Shown: positions 34,185 through 41,881 of the stretch, one piece after another
Numbering within the stretch: the stretch's first letter is position 1
How the letters are laid out: each line of letters starts with the position of its first letter
NCBI GenBank assembly: GCA_964247735.1
Contig: CAXTVS010000016.1
Coordinates: forward strand, 1 to 64,000
Source: Lichenicola sp964247735
GTDB taxonomy: Bacteria > Pseudomonadota > Alphaproteobacteria > Acetobacterales > Acetobacteraceae
Direction: 5' to 3'
DNA: 64,000 nucleotides
Program-made: the position numbers and the translations under genes
The notes under the pieces: model-generated
Seen by the model: only the letters and a program-made list of their open reading frames with translations
Database searches by the model: none
What the model was told of the DNA's origin: nothing

Positions 34185-35018
34185 TCAGCCGGAAACGGGC
34201 ACCGGGTCCACCGCCGGCATCGGCACCGGCGCCGGCCTGGCGGACGCGATCGGCTCGCCCACCGGCTGCGCCGACGGGCGGGCGCCCTCGGTGATCATCT
34301 CCAGCCGCCCGGTCACCTGGCCGCCGTCCTCGACCTGGAGCCGGCGGCACTTGGCGGTGCCGATCAGCCGGCCGGTGGCGCGGATGGTGAGGTTGCCGCG
34401 CGCGGTGAGGGTGCCGTCGACGGTGCCGGCCAGCTCCGCGTCCTCGACCTCGACCTCGCCGCGGAACACCCCGCCCGGCGCCACCGACAGCTCGGTGGCG
34501 TGGATCATGGTCGCCTCCACGGTGCCCTCGACCACCAGGCGCTCGGCATCCTGCACCACGCCCTGCACGCTGATGCCGCGCCCGACCACCAGGGTGCGGC
34601 GCTCGGCCGTGTCCTTCTTCGGGCTGGCGCCGGCGGCTGCCGCACCCGGGCTGCCCGGCATGGGCGGACGCGCCTGCGGCGCGGCGGCCTGCGGGTTGCC
34701 GAGCGCCGGGCCCGGTGCGGGCGGGGATGGCGGGGCGGGGAATGGCGAACGACCCATGGGGGCCTCCTTGGACGGTGCGGGTTGGGGGGCGGTCTGGTTG
34801 AAGATCTGTCCGGAGCTCTGGATCGGGCCCGGGACCGTCGGCCTGGATGCCGAGGCGCCTGGGGAGGCGGGAGTCGGCGACAAGGGCGTCGGCGCGGCAG
34901 GCGTGGACGGGAAGGAGGGCGTGGACGAGGCGGACGTGGACGAGGCGGATGGGGCCGCCGTGGCCGTCGGCAGCGCGGCCGGGGTGGCGATCTCGTCCGG
35001 CTTGCGTCGCTTGAACAC
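34185..35018 (-). CDS. Bactofilin (polymer-forming cytoskeletal protein) with long Pro/Ala-rich N-terminus
   Basis: 277 aa from a GTG at 35018 preceded by GGAGGG with six bases of spacing; a TTG two codons upstream would have no spacing at all. Residues 1-130 are disordered (Pro/Ala/Ser/Thr-rich), and 140-235 are the bactofilin beta-helix: ERRTLVVGRGISVQG, RLVVEGTVEATM, DAELAGTVDGTLTARGN, RATGRLIGTAKCRRLQVED. Bactofilins polymerise without nucleotides and scaffold cell-shape or envelope enzymes. The disordered N-terminus, rather than just the C-terminal tail, is longer than usual. It is divergent from the PfkB kinase gene. Confidence 0.9.
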   Translation of the reverse strand: MFKRRKPDEIATPAALPTATAAPSASSTSASSTPSFPSTPAAPTPLSPTPASPGASASRPTVPGPIQSSGQIFNQTAPQPAPSKEAPMGRSPFPAPPSPPAPGPALGNPQAAAPQARPPMPGSPGAAAAGASPKKDTAERRTLVVGRGISVQGVVQDAERLVVEGTVEATMIHATELSVAPGGVFRGEVEVEDAELAGTVDGTLTARGNLTIRATGRLIGTAKCRRLQVEDGGQVTGRLEMITEGARPSAQPVGEPIASARPAPVPMPAVDPVPVSG

Positions 35019-35238
35019 GTTCAACCCTCCGCTGCTCTTGTCGATAAACCTCGGCCCTGGGCACCTGCCCTTCCTCGGGCTGCGGAACCGGACCTCGGCT
35101 TACACGCTGCGCACGGCAGCGGACAAGCGCCAACCGGGCCGAATTGGACGTGTTGCCGCTGTGCCGGCCGGGTGCTAGCGGACGCCGTGCCGGTCGAACC
35201 GGTCCAGTTTCCCGGCCCAGCTCCAAGGATCCGCCCGC

Positions 35239-36261
35239 TTGAGCCTCGCCACCCTGTCCCGCGACGCGCGCCACGACCTGCTGTGCATCGGCAACGCCAT
35301 CGTCGACGTGCTCGCCCCGGTGCCGGCCGGGATGCCGGAGGCCGAAGGGCTGGTCCCGGGCAGCATGACCCTGATCGACGCCGGGCGTGCCGAGGCGCTG
35401 TATCGCGGGCTCGACCGGCGCCAGCAGACCGGCGGCGGCTCGGCCGCCAACACCGCGGTGGTGGCGGCCGGGCTGGGTGCCCGCACCGCCTATCTGGGCC
35501 TGGTGGCGGACGACCCGCTGGGCCTGGCCTTCGCGGCCGACCTGCGCGCGGCCGGCATCCACTTTCCCTCGCGCCCGCTGCACGCCGACCGCGCCGACGG
35601 GCGCGGCACCGCGCGCTGCCTGATCCTGGTGACGCCGGACGGCCAGCGCACCATGAACACCTATCTCGGCGCCTGCACCGCCTTCGGGCCGGACGACGTC
35701 GACGACGACACGGTGCGGAACAGCCGGATCACCTACCTCGAGGGCTACCTGTTCGACCCGCCGGACGCGCAGGACGCGTTCCGGCACGCGGCCCGGCTGG
35801 CGCAGGAGGCCGGTCGCGCGGTGGCGCTGTCGCTGTCCGACGCCTTCTGCGTCGACCGCCACCGCACCGCGTTCCGGGCGCTGGCGGCCGGCCACGTCGA
35901 CATCCTGTTCGCCAACGAGGACGAGATCGTCTCGCTGTACGGTGTCGACGGATTCGAGCAGGCGGCGGAACAGGCCGGGCGCGAGGTCGCGCTGGCGGTG
36001 CTGACGCGCGGGAACAAGGGGAGCGTGGTGTTCCGTCACGGCGCGCGCACCGACATCCCGCCCGAGCCGGCCACCGTGGTCGACAGCACCGGCGCCGGCG
36101 ACGCCTATGCGGCGGGCTTCCTGGCCGGGCTGGCGCAGGAGCTGCCGGTGGCGGAATGCGGCCGCATGGGCAGCATCGCGGCCGCGGAGGTGATCGGCCA
36201 TTTCGGCGCCCGTCCGGAGGCCGACCTGCATGCGCTGCTGGCCGGCCCCGCGTCCGCCTGA
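35239..36261 (+). CDS. PfkB-family carbohydrate/nucleoside kinase (adenosine-kinase-like)
   Basis: 340 aa ribokinase-fold kinase. Signature 1 is QTGGGSAANTAVVAAGLGA (about 60-80); signature 2 is VVDSTGAGDAYAAGFLAG with the catalytic Asp near 285 and the anion hole GAGD. The N-terminus CIGNAIVDVLAPV is that of alphaproteobacterial proteins labelled adenosine kinase, but substrate choice within PfkB cannot be read from sequence alone. It starts at a TTG (35239) with AAGGA ten bases upstream; no in-frame ATG fits better. It stands alone, divergent from the bactofilin gene. Confidence 0.92.
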   Translation: MSLATLSRDARHDLLCIGNAIVDVLAPVPAGMPEAEGLVPGSMTLIDAGRAEALYRGLDRRQQTGGGSAANTAVVAAGLGARTAYLGLVADDPLGLAFAADLRAAGIHFPSRPLHADRADGRGTARCLILVTPDGQRTMNTYLGACTAFGPDDVDDDTVRNSRITYLEGYLFDPPDAQDAFRHAARLAQEAGRAVALSLSDAFCVDRHRTAFRALAAGHVDILFANEDEIVSLYGVDGFEQAAEQAGREVALAVLTRGNKGSVVFRHGARTDIPPEPATVVDSTGAGDAYAAGFLAGLAQELPVAECGRMGSIAAAEVIGHFGARPEADLHALLAGPASA

Positions 36262-36270
36262 CCGGGTTCG

Positions 36271-36294
36271 GGCATTTTAGAACGTGCAAATGCC
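36271..36294 (+). terminator. Weak hairpin after the PfkB gene
   Basis: GGCATTT (36271-36277) and AAATGCC (36288-36294) pair around a ten-base loop, nine bases after the stop. Confidence 0.3.
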
Positions 36295-36444
36295 GCCCTG
36301 CCGCATTATCTAGCCGCCACGTACTTCCCCTGATCGGGGCCGAAGCGGGCCCGCCTGTGCCGTTCCCATCCGGTTCGTTCCGGACAGGGACGGCGTTCGC
36401 GCATCATCCCGCCCGCCCGGACCGAACGAGAGCCAGTCGCCCGC

Positions 36445-38268
36445 ATGGACATCCGCAACATCGCCATCATCGCCCACGTCGATCATGGCAAGACCACCCT
36501 GGTCGACCAGCTGCTGCGGCAGTCGGGCTCGTTCCGCGAGAACCAGGTGGTGGCGGAGCGGGCGATGGACCGCAACGACCTGGAGCGCGAGCGCGGCATC
36601 ACCATCCTGGCCAAGTGCACCAGCGTGGTATGGAAGAACACCCGCATCAACATCATCGACACCCCGGGCCACGCCGATTTCGGCGGCGAGGTCGAGCGCA
36701 TCCTGAACATGGTGGACGGCGCCATCGTGCTGGTGGACGCGGCCGAGGGCGCGCTGCCGCAGACCAAGTTCGTGCTGACCAAGGCGCTCGCGCGCGGCAT
36801 CAAGCCGATCGTGGTGGTCAACAAGGTGGACCGGCAGGACGCCCGTCCGGACGAGGTCCACACCGAGATGTTCGACCTGTTCGCGGCGCTCGGCGCCAAC
36901 GACGAGCAGCTCGACTTCCCCACCCTGTTCGCCTCGGGCCGGCAGGGCTGGGCCGACACGGAACTGGAAGGCGCCCGCAAGGACCTGTCGCCGCTCTACG
37001 ACATGGTGCTCAGCCACGTGCCGTCGCCGTCCTGCGACAAGGACAAGCCGTTCGCCATGGTCGCCTCCATCCTGGAAGCCGACCCGTTCCTCGGCCGGGT
37101 GCTGACCGGCCGGGTCGAGCAGGGCCGGGCGCGCACCAACATGCCGGTGCGGGTGCTTCGCGCCGACGGCTCGGTGGTGGAGACCGGACGGCTGACCAAG
37201 CTGCTGTCCTTCCGCGGGCTGGAGCGGGTGCCGGCGGACGAGGTCGAGGCGGGCGACATCGTGGCCATCGCGGGTTTGTCGGAGGCGACCATCCCGGAGA
37301 CCATCGCCTCGCCGGAGGTGACCGCGGCGCTGCCGGCGATCCCGGTGGACCCGCCGACGCTGAGCATGACCTTCCGCCTCAACGACGGCCCGCTCGGCGG
37401 CCGCGAGGGCAAGAAGGTCACCTCGCGGCAGATCCGCGACCGGCTGTTCAAGGAGGTGGAGGGCAACGTCGCCATCCGCGTCACCGACAGCCCGGAATCG
37501 GAAGCGTTCGAGGTGGCCGGCCGCGGCGAGCTGCAGCTCGGCGTGCTGATCGAGCAGATGCGCCGCGAGGGCTTCGAGCTCACCATCGGCCGGCCGCGCG
37601 TGCTGACCCGCGAGAACCCGGAGACGGGGGACCGCGAGGAGCCGTTCGAGGAGGTGCTGGTCGACGTGGACGAGCCGTTCTCGGGAATCGTCGTCGAGAA
37701 GCTCAGCATCCGCAAGGGCGTGATGCAGGACATGCGGCCGAGCGGCGGCGGCAAGGTCAGACTGACCTTCCTGATCCCGTCGCGCGGCCTGATCGGCTAC
37801 CACAACGAGTTCCTGACCGACACCCGCGGCACCGGGATCATGAACCGGCTGTTCGCCGGGTACCAGCCCTGGGCCGGCTCGATCGCCGGGCGGGTGAAGG
37901 GCTCGCTGATCTCCTCGGAGGACGGGGCGGCGGTGCAGTACTCGCTGTTCTCGCTGCAGGAGCGCGGCGCGCTGTTCGTCGATCCGGGCGAGAAGGTCTA
38001 TGTCGGCATGATCCTGGGCGAGCACTCGCGCGAGAACGACCTCGAGGTGAACCCGATCAAGGAGAAGAAGCTCACCAACATCCGCGCCGCCGGCAAGGAC
38101 GAGGCGCTGCTGCTGACGCCGCCGCGCCGCATGAGCCTGGAACAGGCGATCGCCTACATCGAGGACGACGAGCTGGTGGAGGTGACGCCGTCGGCGGTGC
38201 GGATCCGCAAGCGCTACCTCAACCCGAACGAGCGCAAGAAGATGGAGAAGCGCGGCGACGCCGCCTGA
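36445..38268 (+). CDS. typA: Ribosome-associated translational GTPase TypA/BipA
   Basis: 607 aa, the normal length. G1 is AHVDHGKTT, G2 lies in RGITI, G3 is DTPGHADF, G4 is NKVDR and G5 lies near FASGRQG. Domains II and III and the BipA-specific C-terminus (ASGRGELQLGVLIEQM-like VAGRGELQLG, GLIGYHNEFLTDTRG, EMSLEQAI-like RMSLEQAIAYI) follow. It binds the ribosome and aids 50S assembly and stress responses. Monocistronic by spacing: 183 bp upstream, and a hairpin downstream. Confidence 0.97.
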   Translation: MDIRNIAIIAHVDHGKTTLVDQLLRQSGSFRENQVVAERAMDRNDLERERGITILAKCTSVVWKNTRINIIDTPGHADFGGEVERILNMVDGAIVLVDAAEGALPQTKFVLTKALARGIKPIVVVNKVDRQDARPDEVHTEMFDLFAALGANDEQLDFPTLFASGRQGWADTELEGARKDLSPLYDMVLSHVPSPSCDKDKPFAMVASILEADPFLGRVLTGRVEQGRARTNMPVRVLRADGSVVETGRLTKLLSFRGLERVPADEVEAGDIVAIAGLSEATIPETIASPEVTAALPAIPVDPPTLSMTFRLNDGPLGGREGKKVTSRQIRDRLFKEVEGNVAIRVTDSPESEAFEVAGRGELQLGVLIEQMRREGFELTIGRPRVLTRENPETGDREEPFEEVLVDVDEPFSGIVVEKLSIRKGVMQDMRPSGGGKVRLTFLIPSRGLIGYHNEFLTDTRGTGIMNRLFAGYQPWAGSIAGRVKGSLISSEDGAAVQYSLFSLQERGALFVDPGEKVYVGMILGEHSRENDLEVNPIKEKKLTNIRAAGKDEALLLTPPRRMSLEQAIAYIEDDELVEVTPSAVRIRKRYLNPNERKKMEKRGDAA

Positions 38269-38575
38269 ACCGAGCCGTCCTGCCGCCCTGCGTGGGGCCG
38301 TCCGGTCCCGCAGGGCGAAACGTTTCTTGGGCGATTTCAACGCCCTGACCCGCAGCCCGCCCGTCGTCGTCCGGTTTTGCCACGAAATCGACATGAATCA
38401 CTGTCGGGCACGAGCAAGATTGTGTTGTATTTCAGGCACCTGCGTTGGAAACCTGAACGCATTGCCGAACTTTGACCCGCGACGCGGCCGGGGTCGCATG
38501 GTATGGCACCTCGGCGCACCGACCCTTCCCGGGGTTTGGCACCGCAGCCCCAACCGTCCCACCGCGGAGTCCCCC
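38269..38575. other. Gap between typA and the exported Thr/Ala/Pro-rich gene
   Basis: 307 bases. The left end holds the typA hairpin. The rest is less GC-rich than its surroundings in places (GTGTTGTATTTCAGG around 38423) and probably carries the promoter of the next gene. No gene seen. Confidence 0.5.
38284..38317 (+). terminator. typA terminator hairpin
   Basis: CGCCCTGCG (38284-38292) and CGCAGGGCG (38309-38317) form a nine-base stem around a 16-base loop, 15 bases after the typA stop and followed by AAACGTTTCTT. Confidence 0.6.
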
Positions 38576-38941
38576 ATGACGTTCAAGACCCGGTTCCTCG
38601 CCGCCCTGTCGACCGCTGCCCTGCTGGGCGCCGCGGCTCCGGCCGTTGCACAGACCACCACCGCCCCGACCACGACCGCCCCCTCGACCACCACGCCGTC
38701 GACGATGGCGCCGAACACCATGTCGCCCGCCACCCCGACGCCGAGCACCGCGGCCCCGGCCACCTCGGCTCCCGCCACCTCGGCCCCCGCCACCTCGGCA
38801 CCGAGCACGGCCGCGCCGTCCACCGACTCGTCGACGGCTTCCAGCAGCAGCAGCATGGCGCCGAAGAAGACCACCCGGCACCACAAGAAGACCACCCACC
38901 ACAAGAAGGCGGCAGCCTCGACCCAGGCGGCGCCGCAGTAG
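38576..38941 (+). CDS. Exported Thr/Ala/Pro-rich repeat protein with His/Lys tail
   Basis: 121 aa. A signal peptide (TFKTRFLAALSTAALLGAAAPAVAQ) with cleavage after about residue 25 is followed by about 70 residues of Thr, Ala, Pro and Ser only, in units such as TTAPSTTTP and ATSAPATSAP. The last 25 residues are Lys/His-rich (KKTTRHHKKTTHHKK). It looks like an extracytoplasmic spacer or surface-binding protein; the basic tail could bind the envelope, nucleic acid or metal. GGAG lies eight bases before the ATG. I cannot name the family; Thr/Ala/Pro-rich proteins of this type recur in Acetobacteraceae. Confidence 0.8.
   Translation: MTFKTRFLAALSTAALLGAAAPAVAQTTTAPTTTAPSTTTPSTMAPNTMSPATPTPSTAAPATSAPATSAPATSAPSTAAPSTDSSTASSSSSMAPKKTTRHHKKTTHHKKAAASTQAAPQ
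38759..38803 (+). repeat. Three tandem 15-bp coding repeats
   Basis: Three near-identical 15-base units (GCCACCTCGGCNCCN) encode A-T-S-A-P three times; only third codon positions of the last two codons differ. Confidence 0.9.
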
Positions 38942-38963
38942 CCTGCGGGTCCCTCGTCACCCG

Positions 38964-39006
38964 ACCGGTGCGCAGGAGCGGGCAGCCGCCTCCTGCGCAC
39001 CGGTTT
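38964..39006. terminator. Strong terminator hairpin
   Basis: ACCGGTGCGCAGGAG (38964-38978) and CTCCTGCGCACCGGT (38990-39004) are exact 15-base inverted repeats with an 11-base loop, followed by TT. It ends the Thr/Ala/Pro-rich gene and lies just 16 bases before the next start. Confidence 0.8.
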
Positions 39007-39022
39007 CCGTCGGGCGGTCCTG

Positions 39023-40300
39023 ATGCCTGATCCGGCGCGCTCCGCCGCGATCGGCCCGCGCGGCCTGCTGCTGATGGGCGGGTTCGGCTTCGCGTCCGGC
39101 CTGCCGCTCTACCTCACCTTCTTCACCCTGCAGCAATGGCTCAGCGAGAGCCACGTGTCGCTGCGCACGATCGGCAGCGCCGCCCTGATCGGGCTGCCCT
39201 ACCTGCTGAAGTTCCTGTGGGCGCCGCTGTTCGACCGGGCGCTGCCGGGGCCGCTCGGCCGGCTCGGGCGCCGGCGTGGCTGGATGCTGCCGGTGCAGCT
39301 GCTGCTCGGCCTCACGATCGTCGCCATGTCGCAATGCGCGCCGGCCCGGGCGCTGCCGCCGCTGTTCGCGGCGGCCTGCCTGCTGGCGTTCCTGTCCGCC
39401 AGCCAGGACATCCTGATCGATGCCTGGCGCATCGAGGTGTTCGCGCCGCAGCTGCAGGCGGCGGCACTCGGCGCCTACAGCTGGGGCTACCGGATCGCCA
39501 TGCTGTGTTCCGGCGCCGGCGCGATCGCGCTGGCGGCGCGGATCGGCTGGCACCGCGCGCTGCTGGCGATGGCGGTGCTGAGTCTCCTTGGCCCGGTGCT
39601 GGCGCTGCTGGCGCGGGAACCGGTGCTGCCGGTGCGGGTCGGCACCGGGCGGGGATGGCGCGACGCGCTGCGGGTCCGGGTGGCGGAGCCGTTCCGCGAC
39701 CTGCTCGGCCGGCCGGACTCGGGGATCGTCATCGCCTTCGTGCTGGTGGCCAACCTCGGCACCCAGCTCGCCGACACCATGGCCTATCCGCTGTACCACG
39801 CGCTGGGCTTCGCGCCGACCGCGGTGGCGTCGGCCAACGGCGTCCCGTCGCTGTGCGCGGCGCTGGCGGGAGCCGCCGCCAGCGGGCTGCTGGTGGCGCG
39901 GATCGGGCTCGGCCGGGCGCTGATCCTGTGCGCGGTCGTGCAGATGGCCTCCATCCTGCTCTACCTCGTGCTGGCGCAGGCCGGGCCGGTGTTCCCGCTG
40001 CTGCTGGCCAAGGTGACGCTGGAAGGCTTCGCCGAGGTGCTGGCGGCGACCACGTTCGCCACCTACCTGTCGCGGCTGTGCTCGCTCGAGTACACCGCCA
40101 CCCAGTTCGCGCTGCTGTCGTCGCTGGCGCCGGTGGCGTGGCGGACGCTGGGCGGCAGCACCGGGTTCCTGGCGCAGGCGATGGGCTGGACCGGGTTCTA
40201 CCTGCTGACCGTGGCGGCCTGCCTGCCCGGCATCCTGGTCATGCTCCTGCTGCTGCGCCGCCATCCGGGCGGGCTGCCGCCGCGCGCGGGAACGGCCTGA
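39023..40300 (+). CDS. AmpG-like MFS permease
   Basis: 425 aa, about 12 membrane segments. The opening LLLMGGFGFASGLPLYLTFFTLQQWLSE is split here: GFASGLPLYLTFFTLQ, with LLKFLWAPLFDR and SASQDILIDAWR, is the AmpG signature. AmpG imports anhydro-muropeptides for peptidoglycan recycling, and this protein has the family's usual length for the short version (E. coli AmpG is 491 aa). No ampC, ampD or nagZ gene is near, so a related substrate is possible. It is followed after 34 bases by selO, perhaps in one operon. Confidence 0.9.
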   Translation: MPDPARSAAIGPRGLLLMGGFGFASGLPLYLTFFTLQQWLSESHVSLRTIGSAALIGLPYLLKFLWAPLFDRALPGPLGRLGRRRGWMLPVQLLLGLTIVAMSQCAPARALPPLFAAACLLAFLSASQDILIDAWRIEVFAPQLQAAALGAYSWGYRIAMLCSGAGAIALAARIGWHRALLAMAVLSLLGPVLALLAREPVLPVRVGTGRGWRDALRVRVAEPFRDLLGRPDSGIVIAFVLVANLGTQLADTMAYPLYHALGFAPTAVASANGVPSLCAALAGAAASGLLVARIGLGRALILCAVVQMASILLYLVLAQAGPVFPLLLAKVTLEGFAEVLAATTFATYLSRLCSLEYTATQFALLSSLAPVAWRTLGGSTGFLAQAMGWTGFYLLTVAACLPGILVMLLLLRRHPGGLPPRAGTA

Positions 40301-40334
40301 GCGCCGGGCTGCGGATGGCGGACCGCCGCCCCAT

Positions 40335-41726
40335 ATGAGCGCCATGAGCCCGACTCCGCATGCCCGCCCGTCACGTGCCCACGAGGCGCTGGGGGAGCCG
40401 TTCTTCGACCTGGTGGAACCGGCGCGCTTCCCGGAGCACATGTTGCGCTACCGGAACGTGCAGGCCTCGAGGCAGGTCGGTCTCGACGCGCTGTCCGACG
40501 AGGCGTGGATCCGGCATTTCGGACGGTTCGAGCCGTTGCCGGGATCGTTCCCCGAGCCGCTGGCGCTGCGCTACCACGGCCACCAGTTCCGGAACTACAA
40601 CCCCGACCTCGGGGACGGGCGCGGCTTCCTGTTCGCGCAGGTCCACGACCTCGGGGACGGGCGGCTGCTCGACCTCGGCACCAAGGGCAGCGGGCGCACG
40701 CCGTGGTCGCGCGGCGGCGACGGCCGGCTGACGCTGAAGGGCGGCGTGCGCGAGGTGCTGGCGACGACCATGCTGGCGGCGCTCGGGGTCGAGACCTCGC
40801 AGTCGTTCTCGCTGATCGAGACCGGGGAAGCGCTGGAGCGGGGCGACGAGCCGTCGCCGACGCGCTCGGCGGTGCTGGTCAGGCTCAGCCACTCGCACAT
40901 CCGCATCGGCACGTTCCAGCGCCTGGCCTACCACGGCGACGTGGACGCGATCCGTCGGCTGCTGGACCACGTGGTGCGTCACTACCTGCCGGAGGCGAGG
41001 CGGGAGGACGAGGCGGCGCAGGCGGCGGCGTTCCTCGACGCGGTGACGGTGCGGGTGGCGCGGGTGGGCGCGCAGTGGATGCTGGCCGGCTTCGTGCACG
41101 GGGTGCTGAACACCGACAACATCAACGTGACCGGCGAAAGCTTCGACTACGGGCCGTGGCGGTTCCTGCCGAGCTACCAGCCGGACTTCACCGCGGCGTA
41201 TTTCGACACCGGCAAGCTGTACGCATTCGGGCGGCAGCCGGACACGCTGCTGTGGAACCTGGTCCGGCTGGCGGAGTGCCTGCTGCCTCTGGCGCCGCAG
41301 GAGGCACTGGAGCCGGTGCTGCACGGCTTCGGCGAGCGGTTCGGCGCGGAGCTGGTGGCGGGCATGCTGCGACGGCTCGGCCGGGCGTCGGGGGGTGTGG
41401 ACGCGGATGCGGCGCTGGGCGGACAGGCATGGCTGGCGCTGCGGGAAACGCAGGTACCGTTCGAGCGGTTCTTCTTCGACTGGTACGCGACGGTGCCGGA
41501 CGGCTATCCGCAGCCGGAGTTCGGGGCGCTGCGCGGGATGCTGTCGGCGCATGCGGTGGCGCCCGGTGCCAGTCGCGAGCACGCGTATTTCCGGCGCGGG
41601 GTGCCGTGCACGATGCTGATCGACGAGGTCGAGGCGCTCTGGGCGAGGGTCGCGGCCGACGACGACTGGTCGGCGTTCCACGCCAAGCTGGACGACGTCG
41701 CGGTGATGGCGGCGGCGCTGTCCTGA
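40335..41726 (+). CDS. selO: Protein adenylyltransferase SelO (YdiU family)
   Basis: 463 aa pseudokinase-fold enzyme that transfers AMP to Ser/Thr/Tyr of target proteins in redox stress. Family motifs: LALRYHGHQFRNYNPDLGDGR is divided here as YHGHQF and LGDGRG; KGSGRTPWSRGGDGR, GVREVLATTML, HGVLNTDNINVTGESFDYGP and PSYQPDFTAAYFDTGKLYA follow. The nucleotide-binding Asp of NTDN is present. Slightly shorter than E. coli YdiU (478 aa). An internal ATG three codons in is an alternative start. It follows the AmpG-like gene after 34 bases. Confidence 0.95.
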   Translation: MSAMSPTPHARPSRAHEALGEPFFDLVEPARFPEHMLRYRNVQASRQVGLDALSDEAWIRHFGRFEPLPGSFPEPLALRYHGHQFRNYNPDLGDGRGFLFAQVHDLGDGRLLDLGTKGSGRTPWSRGGDGRLTLKGGVREVLATTMLAALGVETSQSFSLIETGEALERGDEPSPTRSAVLVRLSHSHIRIGTFQRLAYHGDVDAIRRLLDHVVRHYLPEARREDEAAQAAAFLDAVTVRVARVGAQWMLAGFVHGVLNTDNINVTGESFDYGPWRFLPSYQPDFTAAYFDTGKLYAFGRQPDTLLWNLVRLAECLLPLAPQEALEPVLHGFGERFGAELVAGMLRRLGRASGGVDADAALGGQAWLALRETQVPFERFFFDWYATVPDGYPQPEFGALRGMLSAHAVAPGASREHAYFRRGVPCTMLIDEVEALWARVAADDDWSAFHAKLDDVAVMAAALS

Positions 41727-41881
41727 GCGGCCGCACGGGCGGTCGGGGAATGCGGTGCGGTCCGGCGCCCGCTGTTGCCGGCCCTAGAACTATGCGAAAA
41801 GCGGGCCCATGACCACGCGAACGGCGAGGACCGGATCCGCCGGGCAGCGGACCGGCATCCGGCATGGATGAAGGAGAAGGC

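Noticed and set aside
32145..38348. A 2067-codon plus-strand frame across FUSC, bactofilin, PfkB and typA
   Set aside because: Runs antisense or out of frame through four well-supported genes; long open frames are expected at this GC content.
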